Shown here: piece after piece, positions 19,116-30,355 of the stretch
Layout: every line of letters begins with the position of its first letter
How positions within the stretch are numbered: the first letter of the stretch is position 1
Assembly: GCF_004339745.1 (NCBI RefSeq)
Contig: NZ_SMGP01000001.1
Location: forward strand, 868,001 to 932,000
Length of the DNA stretch: 64,000 nucleotides
DNA from: Paraburkholderia sp. BL9I2N2
GTDB taxonomy: Bacteria; Pseudomonadota; Gammaproteobacteria; Burkholderiales; Burkholderiaceae
Direction of reading: 5' to 3'
Notes under the pieces: model-generated
The model's input: only the letters and a program-made list of their open reading frames with translations
Told to the model about the DNA's origin: nothing
The model's database searches: none
Position numbers and translations under genes: made by a program

Positions 19116-19754
19116 ATGGCAACTCATCATGCTCTTCGCGACAGCGCACCGCCGGCCAAGCCGGAAAGCAGTGCGATCCATCCACTGTGGGTGCGTCTCA
19201 CGCATTGGCTCAACGCGCTCGCGGCCATCATAATGATGCTTTCCGGCTGGCGCATCTACGACGCCTCGCCGATCTTCCCCGCGTTCCGTTTTCCTACCGG
19301 CATCACGCTCGGCGGCTGGCTCGGCGGCGCGCTGCAATGGCATTTCGCGGCGATGTGGCTGCTGGTCTTCAACGGCTTGCTGTATCTCGCGTTGAACCTC
19401 GCAAGCGGGCGCTTCGTGCGCAAGTTCCTGCCGGTGTCGCCGCGCGCCGTGCTGCACGATTTCATCGCCGCGTTGACCGGCAAGCTGTCGCACGCCGACC
19501 TACGCGTCTACAACGCGGTGCAGAGATTCGCCTACCTGTTCGTGGTCTGCGATCTGATCGTGCTGGTGCTCTCGGGTCTCGCGATCTGGAAGTCGGTGCA
19601 GTTTCCGCTGCTGCGTGAACTGATGGGCGGCTACGACAACGCGCGCATCGTCCATTTCTGCGCGATGTCGCTGATGGCCGCGTTCATCGCCGTGCATCTG
19701 GTGATGGTGGCGCTCGTGCCACGCTCGCTGCTCGCCATGTTGCGCGGACGCTGA
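19116..19754 (+). CDS. Cytochrome b561-type membrane subunit
   Basis: A 212-residue membrane protein with four predicted helices. Candidate haem ligands are His in HPLWVRLTHWLNALA, in the second helix (LQWHFAAMW) and in the last helices (ARIVHFCAMSLMAAFIAVHLVMV). It belongs to the Ni-hydrogenase/formate dehydrogenase cytochrome b type. The gene immediately downstream encodes a SUOX-type molybdoenzyme, so this is likely its membrane electron partner, analogous in arrangement to MsrQ with MsrP. Confidence 0.85.
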   Translation: MATHHALRDSAPPAKPESSAIHPLWVRLTHWLNALAAIIMMLSGWRIYDASPIFPAFRFPTGITLGGWLGGALQWHFAAMWLLVFNGLLYLALNLASGRFVRKFLPVSPRAVLHDFIAALTGKLSHADLRVYNAVQRFAYLFVVCDLIVLVLSGLAIWKSVQFPLLRELMGGYDNARIVHFCAMSLMAAFIAVHLVMVALVPRSLLAMLRGR

Positions 19755-19794
19755 GCCATTTATCCGCGTAAGCGAACGTTACGGATACCGAATC

Positions 19795-20586
19795 ATGAAC
19801 AAACCCGCTCGAAACCCCACTCGCTCCATCAGCCAGAAACTCGACCGCGAATCGATCCTGATCGACGCCCGCCGCGAACTCGCGATGCCGTCGCGGCGCC
19901 TGTTCGGCAAACGGCTTCTGACGCTCGGCGGCCTGTCGATGCTGACCGGCTGCTCGCTCACCGACGACGACTCGGTCAACAAGTTTCTCACCGCCGTCTC
20001 ACGCCTGAACGACCGCGCGCAGGCCGCGCTGTTCGATCCGAAGCAACTCGCGCCGACCTACACCGAAGCGCAGATCACGCGGCCGTTTCCGTTCAACGCG
20101 TTCTACGGCATCGACGACGTGCCCGAGGTGAACGGTGCCGATTACCGGCTGAAGATCAGCGGACTCGTGACCGGCCAGCGCGTCTGGTCCTTGCCCGAGC
20201 TGTACGCGCTGCCGCACGCCGAGCAGATCACGCGGCATATCTGCGTGGAAGGGTGGAGCGCGATCGGCCGCTGGGGCGGCACGCCGTTCAGCGACTTTCT
20301 GCGGCGCATCGGCGCGGACACCAGCGCGAAGTACGTCGGCTTCAAATGCGCCGACGACTACTACGAAAGCATCGACATGCCGACCGCCCTGCATCCGCAG
20401 ACGCTGCTCACGTTTTCGTACGACGGTGAGCGTCTGCCCGCGAAATACGGCTTCCCGATGAAGCTGCGCATGCCGACCAAGCTCGGCTACAAGAATCCGA
20501 AGCACATCGTCGAGATGTTCGTCACTAATACGTACCCTGGCGGCTATTGGGTCGACCAGGGCTACAACTGGTTCGGAGGCTCCTGA
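19795..20586 (+). CDS. Tat-exported sulfite-oxidase-family molybdopterin oxidoreductase
   Basis: A 263-residue protein with an N-terminal Tat-like motif SRRLFGKRLL followed by a hydrophobic stretch ending LTGC, which could also be a lipobox. The SUOX fold is shown by NAFYGIDDVPEVNGADYRLKISGLV, the Mo-ligand Cys in RHICVEGWSAIGRWGG, and GFPMKLRMPTKLGYKNPKHIVEM. It is close in type to MsrP/YedY but is encoded with a b-type cytochrome and DUF1223 protein. The substrate is unknown; sulfoxides or another oxo-anion are possible. Confidence 0.85.
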   Translation: MNKPARNPTRSISQKLDRESILIDARRELAMPSRRLFGKRLLTLGGLSMLTGCSLTDDDSVNKFLTAVSRLNDRAQAALFDPKQLAPTYTEAQITRPFPFNAFYGIDDVPEVNGADYRLKISGLVTGQRVWSLPELYALPHAEQITRHICVEGWSAIGRWGGTPFSDFLRRIGADTSAKYVGFKCADDYYESIDMPTALHPQTLLTFSYDGERLPAKYGFPMKLRMPTKLGYKNPKHIVEMFVTNTYPGGYWVDQGYNWFGGS

Positions 20587-20704
20587 CGCGCGCGGGTCGG
20601 CGCCGCTGAAACGGCTGCGCGACCCCAGGCGGCAGAAGCTTCGGAAATACGCCGGCTAGTGCTCTGGCCGGTTCTGATTCATCCACAACACTCGGAGTCA
20701 TCTC

Positions 20705-20935
20705 ATGAAAAAGTTTGCAATCGCAGCACTCGCCGTCGCTCTCCTGACCAGCGGCGGCGCCGCATTCGCCCAGGCAAGCGGCGCCATGTCCAACGATGCG
20801 ATGTCGAAAGATTCCATGTCCAAAGACAGCATGTCGAAGGACGGCATGAAGAAGAACACGATGAAGCACGACAAGATGAAAAAGGGCGACGCGATGGGCA
20901 TGAAGCACGAAGCGTCGGGCGCGATGGCCAACTGA
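20705..20935 (+). CDS. MxKDx pentapeptide-repeat exported protein
   Basis: A 76-residue protein with a signal peptide (KFAIAALAVALLTSGGAAFAQ) and a Met/Lys/Asp-rich mature part with tandem units such as MSKDS, MSKDG and MKHDK. This matches the pentapeptide MxKDx family seen in Burkholderia. The many Met residues and His could bind copper or act as oxidant sinks, which is inference. It is the last gene before a strong terminator and is probably co-transcribed with the redox operon. Confidence 0.8.
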   Translation: MKKFAIAALAVALLTSGGAAFAQASGAMSNDAMSKDSMSKDSMSKDGMKKNTMKHDKMKKGDAMGMKHEASGAMAN

Positions 20936-20991
20936 GCCGTCCTGATAATGCGAGCTGCATAGCTCGAACGCGCCGTTGGCCTGCGCGACAG

Positions 20992-21019
20992 AAAAGCCGG
21001 GGCACGTCCCCGGCTTTTT
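20992..21019 (+). terminator. Intrinsic terminator of the redox operon
   Basis: A stem AAAAGCCGGGG with CCCCGGCTTTT ends in a T-run, about 57 nt after the stop of the MxKDx gene. The following 21020-21301 holds no recognised gene. Confidence 0.9.
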
Positions 21020-21301
21020 GTTGCAAGTACGCCAAAAAGTTACGATTCTTTCAAGCGACGCCGTGGGCGCTTACTGCATAATGCGATGCGCGCCGACCAT
21101 TCGGCGCGTGTTCGCCGTGGCTCGATTTCTACCGATCGCCGCGGCGTTGTGGCCCCATTGGCCATCTATCGTCCTTCCGTTCCACCGACATGTCCGCCAG
21201 CCTCGCCCGTCAGACCGCATCGCCGATGCGGTGTCCGCCATCCCGCAGCAGGGTCTTCAGCGGGGGCGCAGCACCTCGAGCGGCATGGGCGGGTTGAACG
21301 C

Positions 21302-22231
21302 ATGTCGCTGCAACTCCCCAATCTTTTTTCGCGTGGTTTCCCGATCCGTTTGCCGCAGTCGCGCAACGGGCAGATCGCGCTCGCGCTCGCCGTCGTCTAT
21401 CTCGTGTGGGGTTCGACGTATCTCGCCGTGCACGTCGCGCTGGGTTCGTTTCCGCCGTTGCTGCTCTCGGGGCTGCGCAATCTGTTCGCCGGCATAGGGC
21501 TGTTCGTGTTCGCGGCGCGCCGCAAGCCGGTCTGGCCGAGCGCCGCCGAAATCCGCAATGCCGGCCTCGTCGGCACCATGCTGGTCGGTTTGTCGAGCGG
21601 CATGCTCGCCTATGGGATGCGCACCGTCGGCACCGGCACCGCGGCGGTCATGGTCGCGACCGTGCCGTTGTTCGCGACGGTGATTGCGGCGGTGGCGGGG
21701 CGCAAGATCGGCCGCGGCGAATGGTTCGCGGTCGGCCTCGGTCTGGTCGGCATTGCGATTCTCAGCCACGGCGACAGCGCGCCCGGCTCGGCGGGCGGCA
21801 GTCTGGCGATTCTGTGCGGTGCACTTTTCTGGGCGGGCGGTGCGCATCTGGCCGGACGTCTGAAGCTGCCCTCGGACCTGTTTCTCTCGACGTCGCTGCA
21901 AATCGGCCTGGGCGGCGCGATGTCGACGCTGGTCGCGTGGGTCTCGGGCGAGCGGATGCTCGAGGTGCATTTCCTGCCGGTGCTGGCGTTCATCTACCTG
22001 ATGCTGATCGGGACGATGGCCGCCTACGTCGCGTACGGTTTTCTGATCCGGCACACCAGCCCGATCATCGCCAGCAGCTGCATGTACGTGAATCCGGTCG
22101 TGGCCGTAGCGCTCGGCGCGCTGTTGCTCGGCGAGCCGGTTACTCACTCCACAGTGATCGCGACCATTGTGATTCTGACGAGCGTGGGGCTGTCTTTCTG
22201 GCTCGATTACCGGAAGAAGGGGCTCGCCTGA
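21302..22231 (+). CDS. EamA/DMT family exporter, YedA-like
   Basis: A 309-residue inner membrane protein with ten predicted helices. YLVWGSTYLAVHVALGSFPPLLLSGLRN is the YedA-type start of the first EamA repeat, and ASSCMYVNPVVAVALGALLLGEP is the typical end of the second. The chosen ATG at 21302 (MSLQLPNLFSRGF) begins just before the first helix; the frame is open much further upstream without a plausible start. Substrate unknown. It is convergent with fadH, 27 bp away. Confidence 0.82.
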   Translation: MSLQLPNLFSRGFPIRLPQSRNGQIALALAVVYLVWGSTYLAVHVALGSFPPLLLSGLRNLFAGIGLFVFAARRKPVWPSAAEIRNAGLVGTMLVGLSSGMLAYGMRTVGTGTAAVMVATVPLFATVIAAVAGRKIGRGEWFAVGLGLVGIAILSHGDSAPGSAGGSLAILCGALFWAGGAHLAGRLKLPSDLFLSTSLQIGLGGAMSTLVAWVSGERMLEVHFLPVLAFIYLMLIGTMAAYVAYGFLIRHTSPIIASSCMYVNPVVAVALGALLLGEPVTHSTVIATIVILTSVGLSFWLDYRKKGLA

Positions 22232-22258
22232 GTTTCGCTTGAAGCGGGCGACGGCCTG

Positions 22259-25467
<3,209 letters not shown>

Positions 25468-25554
25468 GGGCTGAGGGAAGCGCGAACAGCGGCGCTAACA
25501 GCGGCGCTAACAAAAGCGCACTCAATAGGCGGCAAGTCCTGGGGAGGACGGGGC

Positions 25555-25587
25555 GGCGATCCACGCGAGTGGGTCGCCGTTTTGTTT
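25555..25587 (+). terminator. Intrinsic terminator of the DUF4397 gene
   Basis: A 10-bp stem GGCGATCCAC/GTGGGTCGCC with a GCGA loop is followed by GTTTTGTTT. Confidence 0.8.
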
Positions 25588-25701
25588 GCGGCTTTGGCAA
25601 AACAGATGCGGCCTTGGCTATCAACCGTAGCTCAGACAAGGACCCGCGGCTTCGGCAAACACCCGCGAGGAAACCACAAAGAAACACCAAAGCAAGGGCA
25701 C

Positions 25702-25733
25702 AAAAAAACCCGCCACGGTTTCCCGCGACGGGC
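25702..25733 (-). terminator. Intrinsic terminator of the entericidin gene
   Basis: On the minus strand a 10-bp stem CCCGTCGCGG/CCGTGGCGGG (two G-T pairs) with a GAAA tetraloop is followed by seven T. Confidence 0.85.
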
Positions 25734-25794
25734 TCTCACAATCCTGCAATCCAGGCGCAGCAAAGCGTCCGGCGTCTGCCTGGTTTTACGCTGC

Positions 25795-25929
25795 TTACTT
25801 GGCCTTTTCAGCCGAGTTCGTGATGGCGTCGCCACCCTTCGAAATATCCTGCCCAGCCCCCGCCATCGTGTTGCAACCGGCGAGCGCAGCTGTCCCTGCA
25901 ATGAGAAGCAAAGCGATCAGTCGATTCAT
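25795..25929 (-). CDS. Entericidin A/B family small lipoprotein
   Basis: A 44-residue lipoprotein: signal MNRLIALLLIAGTAALAGC followed by NTMAGAGQDISKGGDAI, the typical entericidin mature sequence. The ATG at 25929 has a strong Shine-Dalgarno sequence (AAGGAGAAC). Entericidins are stress-linked envelope lipoproteins; in E. coli EcnB promotes lysis in stationary phase and EcnA opposes it. Only one member is present here. A strong terminator lies downstream. Confidence 0.9.
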   Translation of the reverse strand: MNRLIALLLIAGTAALAGCNTMAGAGQDISKGGDAITNSAEKAK

Positions 25930-26164
25930 GAAAGTTCTCCTTGTCGAGAATGCATTGGTTGACGTGCCCATGTTGTACGGCACGCGCCAGCTGAGCTAGC
26001 TGTCGTCCGACCGGGGCTTACGCCAGTCGATCCGGTCTGATTGCATGGTAAAAAAAGGGCGGGGGCGGCGCTGTCGGCTGGGCTGCGATTTTGTTGTAGG
26101 CGTGCTCCGGTGTTTGCGTCGGCGCACTCCTACAACCCTGCCGGCAGCGCGCCGCAAGCCCGTC

Positions 26165-27634
26165 CTAGACGGAGGTTCGCGAAGGCGTAGCTGGCGGCAG
26201 ATCGATCGAGGGCGTCGCGGTGCTGACGCTCGGCATCTCCACGTGGATGTCGGTGCCGTTCGGCACGCCGCGCCGGATATCGAAGCGCCCACCATGCGCG
26301 GCGACCCGCTGGCGCATGCCCAGCAGCCCGTGCGTGTGCGTGCGCTTCAGATCGGCCGGCATGATGCCGACGCCGTTATCGGCGATATGCAGCGCCACCT
26401 GGCCGTCGCCGACCTGCAAGGCGATCGATACCTTCGACGCGCGCGCGTACTTGGCGGCGTTGGTGAGCGACTCCTGCGCGACGCGGAACAGCGCGATCTC
26501 CGTTTGCTCGTCGAGCTTGATGTCGTCGGCGGGCAGGTGCAGTTCGAGCGTCCAGTTGTTGCGCTGCGCGGCTTCGTCGGCGAGCGTGCGCAAGGCGGTG
26601 ACGAGCCCGAAGTTGGCCAGCACCGTAGGCCGCATGTCTTCGATGATGCGGCGCTTGAGCGCAATGCCCTGGTCGAGATTGGCGAGTGCCCGCTTGAGTT
26701 TCTCGGAGATGTCCGGCTCGCTGTCCTTCAGCTTGCGGTTGGCCCACGCCACGTCCATTTTGCTGGCCGTCAGAATCGCGCCGAGTTCGTCGTGCAGCTC
26801 GCGCGCGAGCTGGGTCTTCTCGTTTTCGCTGACCGCCTGCAAGTGCCAGCCGAGCGCTTCGAGCTGCCGGGTGCGTTCGTTGACGAGCTGGTCGAGGCCT
26901 TCCTGTTGTGTGATCAATTGACGCTGCACGCGTGCCTGACGATCGATCTGAATGCCGAGATTGCGAAACAGCAGAATGAACAGCACGATGTTCAGCGCCG
27001 AGAGACCCGCTGCGCACAGCGTGGAGATGCGCTGATCGCCACGGCTCGCGGCCAGCGCGTGTTGCGCGCGGCGTTCCTCGTTGTCGCGCAGCAGCGAGAG
27101 CGTGCTGTCCACCAGCGACGCGTCGGCCGGACTGGCCTCGCTCGCGCTGCCACAGGCGGACAGATCGAGCGGATGCGGCGCCGCACGCTGCAGCGCGGAC
27201 GCGCCCGCGCCGATACGCGCCTCGATCAGTCCAAGAATCTGCGTGAAGCTGGCGAGCTCGGCGCTGTCGGCTTTGCCGCCGCGGTAGAAGCGGTTCAATT
27301 GCTGTTCGCTCTGGCGGATGCGCACGGCGGTCGCACAGAACTCGTGGGCGGCGGCGTCCTGCTTCGTCAGAAGAAAATCGCTTTGCTGGGCGCTCAGGCG
27401 CGATAACTGGCTTGCGAGCGTGCTCAGTTGCACGGTGACGTCGCGCGCTTCGAGCGCGGTCTCGTACTCGGCGGCAATGCGCTGGCGCGCGGTCTCGAGA
27501 ATCACGAGGCCGCCCACGGTAATCACGATCGCCACCGTCATGGCGATCGCCCAGCTGCGATTGCGCATCCAGTCGCTCAGCCGGGCTGCGGCCCCAGGAT
27601 TGCCCGCGTCCGGCACGTTCTGCACATTTGGCAC
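26165..27634 (-). CDS. NarX/LiaS-type membrane sensor histidine kinase
   Basis: An approximately 489-residue protein. Two hydrophobic segments (AIAMTVAIVITVGGLVIL and the one near LSALNIVLFILLF) bracket a periplasmic helical sensor of about 150 residues. A coiled-coil linker (QRQLITQQEGLDQLVNERTRQLE) leads to a HisKA_3 domain with phospho-acceptor His in LARELHDELGAILTASKMD, and a HATPase_c domain with N-box FRVAQESLTNAAKYA and G-box HIADNGVGIM. The GTG at 27634 was chosen because GAGGAG lies 6 nt upstream; the frame stays open further. A likely partner is the LuxR-type regulator at 29253. Confidence 0.85.
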   Translation of the reverse strand: MPNVQNVPDAGNPGAAARLSDWMRNRSWAIAMTVAIVITVGGLVILETARQRIAAEYETALEARDVTVQLSTLASQLSRLSAQQSDFLLTKQDAAAHEFCATAVRIRQSEQQLNRFYRGGKADSAELASFTQILGLIEARIGAGASALQRAAPHPLDLSACGSASEASPADASLVDSTLSLLRDNEERRAQHALAASRGDQRISTLCAAGLSALNIVLFILLFRNLGIQIDRQARVQRQLITQQEGLDQLVNERTRQLEALGWHLQAVSENEKTQLARELHDELGAILTASKMDVAWANRKLKDSEPDISEKLKRALANLDQGIALKRRIIEDMRPTVLANFGLVTALRTLADEAAQRNNWTLELHLPADDIKLDEQTEIALFRVAQESLTNAAKYARASKVSIALQVGDGQVALHIADNGVGIMPADLKRTHTHGLLGMRQRVAAHGGRFDIRRGVPNGTDIHVEMPSVSTATPSIDLPPATPSRTSV

Positions 27635-27877
27635 ATTCGGCTCCTCTGATGGGGCATCAGTGTAACGTCCGCCGCGTTCGGCGACGGTGCCGCTCTCGCG
27701 CGGCCGTCGCGGCGCAGCACGCTGGGGTGGTGTGGTGGACACGCTCACCGTAACGCTGCCGTAATCCAATGTAAGCGGATTCTCACACGAAAACCGGCGT
27801 GCGTCGGAATGCGCCTCGCGTCGCTGATCGATAGGATGGACCTGATCGTTCAATCAATGTTTCGGGAGGAAGCCATC

Positions 27878-28054
27878 ATGCTGAAATGGGCGTTGTTCTT
27901 CGCCGTCATCGCGGTGATCGCCGGTCTTCTCGGCTTTACCGGTGTCGCGGCGGGCGCGGCGGCGATCGCGAAGTTCCTGTTCATCGTGTTTGTGATTCTG
28001 TGCGTGGTGTTTCTCGTGCTGGGGTTCGTGGTGACGAAAAAGATCGTTGATTAG
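27878..28054 (+). CDS. DUF1328 (YtjA-like) small membrane protein, copy 1
   Basis: A 58-residue protein with two hydrophobic helices. It begins [19 protein letters not shown] and carries [17 protein letters not shown], the signature of DUF1328. The ATG at 27878 follows GGGAGGA. A second copy follows 110 bp downstream. Family members are often encoded near general-stress genes; the role is unknown. Confidence 0.85.
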   Translation: MLKWALFFAVIAVIAGLLGFTGVAAGAAAIAKFLFIVFVILCVVFLVLGFVVTKKIVD

Positions 28055-28164
28055 CGCTGCTCAAATGAGGCAGTCGCGAACCGCGCCTTCGAAGCTTCGA
28101 GAACGGTTCGCCAGTCGACGTCGTACGCCAATGCCACGCAGATACAACAAGAAGGAGAGTCGCC

Positions 28165-28326
28165 ATGCTTCACTATGCCATTGTCTTTTTCGTGATTGCG
28201 ATCATCGCCGCCGTGTTCGGCTTTACCGGCATTGCGGCGGGTGCGGCCGAAATTGCAAAGATCCTGTTCTACATTTTCCTCGTCGTATTCGTGGTCACGC
28301 TGCTGCTCGGCGTATTCCGAACGTAG
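28165..28326 (+). CDS. DUF1328 (YtjA-like) small membrane protein, copy 2
   Basis: A 53-residue protein beginning [19 protein letters not shown] with the DUF1328 signature [17 protein letters not shown]. The start has a strong Shine-Dalgarno sequence (AAGGAG, 28151-28156). It is clearly paralogous to the gene at 27878 and probably arose by tandem duplication, with divergence at both ends. It lies just ahead of a Dps-like ferritin gene. Confidence 0.85.
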   Translation: MLHYAIVFFVIAIIAAVFGFTGIAAGAAEIAKILFYIFLVVFVVTLLLGVFRT

Positions 28327-28426
28327 ACGGGAGGTCATTCGCAGCAATGATCCCTTGTGCCGGCGCATCAGGCGCGATTCGTGCGTGATGCGCAGTTCCC
28401 CCAATACCGGATAAAGGAGAAATTCA

Positions 28427-28999
28427 ATGTCGAAATCACCTGGCGCCCAGGGCGCGGCATCTCAATCTCGCGATCCGTTCGTGATGGACCTTAAAAAGAT
28501 CCGCGAAGACGCACGCAAGCACATGTCCGACGGTCCGGTCACGCAAACCTATGGCGCGGATCGCGAGACGGTGCTGAAGCTGTGCAACGACGCTCTGGCC
28601 ACCGAAATCGTCTGCGTGCTGCGCTACAAGCGGCACCACTTCATGGCGAAGGGCATCAATTCCGAGGCCGTGGCGGCGGAGTTCGCCCAACATGCCGCAG
28701 AGGAACAGCAACACGCTGACAGCATTGCCGAGCGGATCGTGCAACTCGGCGGCGAGCCGGATTTCGCGCCGGACGGTTTGAAGACGCGCTCGCATTCGGA
28801 ATACAAGGAAGGCGACAATCTCACGGACATGATCAAGGAGAACCTGATCGCCGAGCGGATTGCGATCGACACGTACCGCGAGATCATTCGCTATCTCGGC
28901 GAGAAGGACGTGACCACGCGTCGTATGTTCGAAGATATTCTCGCCGTCGAAGAAGAGCATGCCGACGATATGGCGGATTTGCTGGCTGGCCGTGAGTAA
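28427..28999 (+). CDS. Dps/bacterioferritin-like protein
   Basis: A 190-residue ferritin-like four-helix protein. Candidate di-iron ligands are Glu in LATEIVCVLRYKRHHF, Glu and His in AAEEQQHAD, Glu in IAERIAIDTYREII and Glu/His in AVEEEHADDM. This fits the Dps-like/bacterioferritin group that stores iron and removes peroxide. The start follows AAAGGAGAAATTCA. It lies between small stress-type membrane genes and response regulators. Confidence 0.85.
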   Translation: MSKSPGAQGAASQSRDPFVMDLKKIREDARKHMSDGPVTQTYGADRETVLKLCNDALATEIVCVLRYKRHHFMAKGINSEAVAAEFAQHAAEEQQHADSIAERIVQLGGEPDFAPDGLKTRSHSEYKEGDNLTDMIKENLIAERIAIDTYREIIRYLGEKDVTTRRMFEDILAVEEEHADDMADLLAGRE

Positions 29000-29252
29000 G
29001 CGGCGGCGCAAAAAACGTAGAAGCGAAGACCCTACAGAAGGACCGTAACAAAACGGCGAGCGGCGGCTCCGTGCATTACGGCCCGCTTAGCCGGTTCAGG
29101 CAGCGCGGCGGACGGCGCAGCGGGCGCGGGTGGGTCTGGAAGTTTCCCGCGCCGGCATGCGCCGCCCGGTTTTCCAAATCCGGCAGACGCCATGCCGGAG
29201 ATCATTACAATGTCTGCTTTGGAGCGATTTCATTGCACGGACACCTAAACCG

Positions 29253-29885
29253 ATGATTCGAGTGTTGATAGCTGACGACCATGCGATCGTCCGAGGTGGC
29301 TTCAAACAGTTCGTCGCTGACGAGCCGGATATGTGCGTCGCGGCCGAAGCGGCCACCGGCGACGAAACCATCAGCCTCGTGCGCGAACAGGCCTTCGACG
29401 TGGTGCTGCTCGACATCGCGATGCCGGACAAGAACGGCATCGACACCTTGCGCGTGATCAAGCAGGTGCGCCCTGAACAGGGTGTGCTGATTCTGTCGGG
29501 CTACCCGGAGAGTCAGTACGCGATCAATCTGCTGCGCGCGGGCGCGAATGGTTATCTGAACAAGGACTGCGAGCCCGAGGAGATCGTGCGGGCGATTCGC
29601 GCGGTGGCGCGCGGGCATCGTTATCTCTCCGAGGCGGTCGCCGACACGCTCGCCGACAATCTCGACAAGCCGGCCGCGGGGCGTCCGCACGAAGCGCTCT
29701 CCGAGCGCGAATTCCAGATTTTCTGCAAGCTCGCGGCGGGGCAGATTCCCACTGAGATCGCGGAGGAATTGCATTTGTCCGTGAAGACGGTGAGCACTTA
29801 CCGGGCTCGCGTGCTGGAGAAAATGCGGTTGGCGAACAATGCCGATCTGACTTATTACGCGATCAAGAATGGCTTGATCGAATAA
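29253..29885 (+). CDS. LuxR/NarL-type response regulator
   Basis: A 210-residue two-domain regulator. The receiver domain starts MIRVLIADDHAIVRGG, has the phospho-acceptor Asp in VVLLDIAMPDKNG and the conserved Lys in GYLNKDCEPEE. The C-terminal LuxR-type HTH includes LSEREFQIFCKLAAGQIPTEIAEELHLSVKTVSTYR. It probably answers to the NarX-type kinase at 26165-27634. Its stop overlaps the start of the next gene by 1 nt. Confidence 0.9.
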   Translation: MIRVLIADDHAIVRGGFKQFVADEPDMCVAAEAATGDETISLVREQAFDVVLLDIAMPDKNGIDTLRVIKQVRPEQGVLILSGYPESQYAINLLRAGANGYLNKDCEPEEIVRAIRAVARGHRYLSEAVADTLADNLDKPAAGRPHEALSEREFQIFCKLAAGQIPTEIAEELHLSVKTVSTYRARVLEKMRLANNADLTYYAIKNGLIE

Positions 29886-30334
29886 TGGACGATCGAGATA
29901 TTCCGATGAACAGCGAATCGAACCCTGTTGCCGAGTCAGCCCAACACACGCCGTTGCGTGTGTTGCTGATCGAGGATTCGCCGCTGATCCGCAGAAGTCT
30001 CGTGGAAACGATCGACGCCTCCGGCCTGCTGAAAGTCGCCGCATACGCGGATTCCGCGGATCAGGCTATCGCCCTGTTGAGCGACGAATCTTTCGACGCG
30101 GTGATCGTCGACTTGCAGTTGAAGCAGGGCTCGGGCGTGCCGGTCCTCGCTTACTTGCAGCGTGAAGGATTGATCGACAAGGTGTTCGCCGCGGTGCTGA
30201 CCAATCACGCGTTGCCCGCGTATCGTGAGCGCTGTGAGCAATATGGCGTGCGCCACTTTTACGACAAGTCGTTCGAATTCGACCGCGTAATCGACGCGTT
30301 GCACGAGTACGCGTCTGCGCGAAGCAGCAAATAA
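29885..30334 (+). CDS. Single-domain response regulator
   Basis: A 149-residue protein with only a receiver domain: LRVLLIEDSPLIRRSL, phospho-acceptor Asp in AVIVDLQLKQGSG, conserved Thr/Asn in AVLTNHA and Lys in FYDKSFEFD. There is no output domain. Translation is coupled to the upstream LuxR-type regulator (TAATG overlap). It may act as a phosphate sink or a protein-interaction switch. Confidence 0.88.
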   Translation: MDDRDIPMNSESNPVAESAQHTPLRVLLIEDSPLIRRSLVETIDASGLLKVAAYADSADQAIALLSDESFDAVIVDLQLKQGSGVPVLAYLQREGLIDKVFAAVLTNHALPAYRERCEQYGVRHFYDKSFEFDRVIDALHEYASARSSK

Positions 30335-30355
30335 GCGCTTCGCGCAACTGCCGCG

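Larger units (their letters stand above)
25468..25794. other. Intergenic region with two convergent terminators
   Basis: Between the DUF4397 gene and the entericidin gene. It contains a short tandem duplication (GCGGCGCTAACA twice near 25490-25511), a plus-strand terminator (25555-25587) and a minus-strand terminator (25702-25733). No gene was recognised. Confidence 0.6.
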
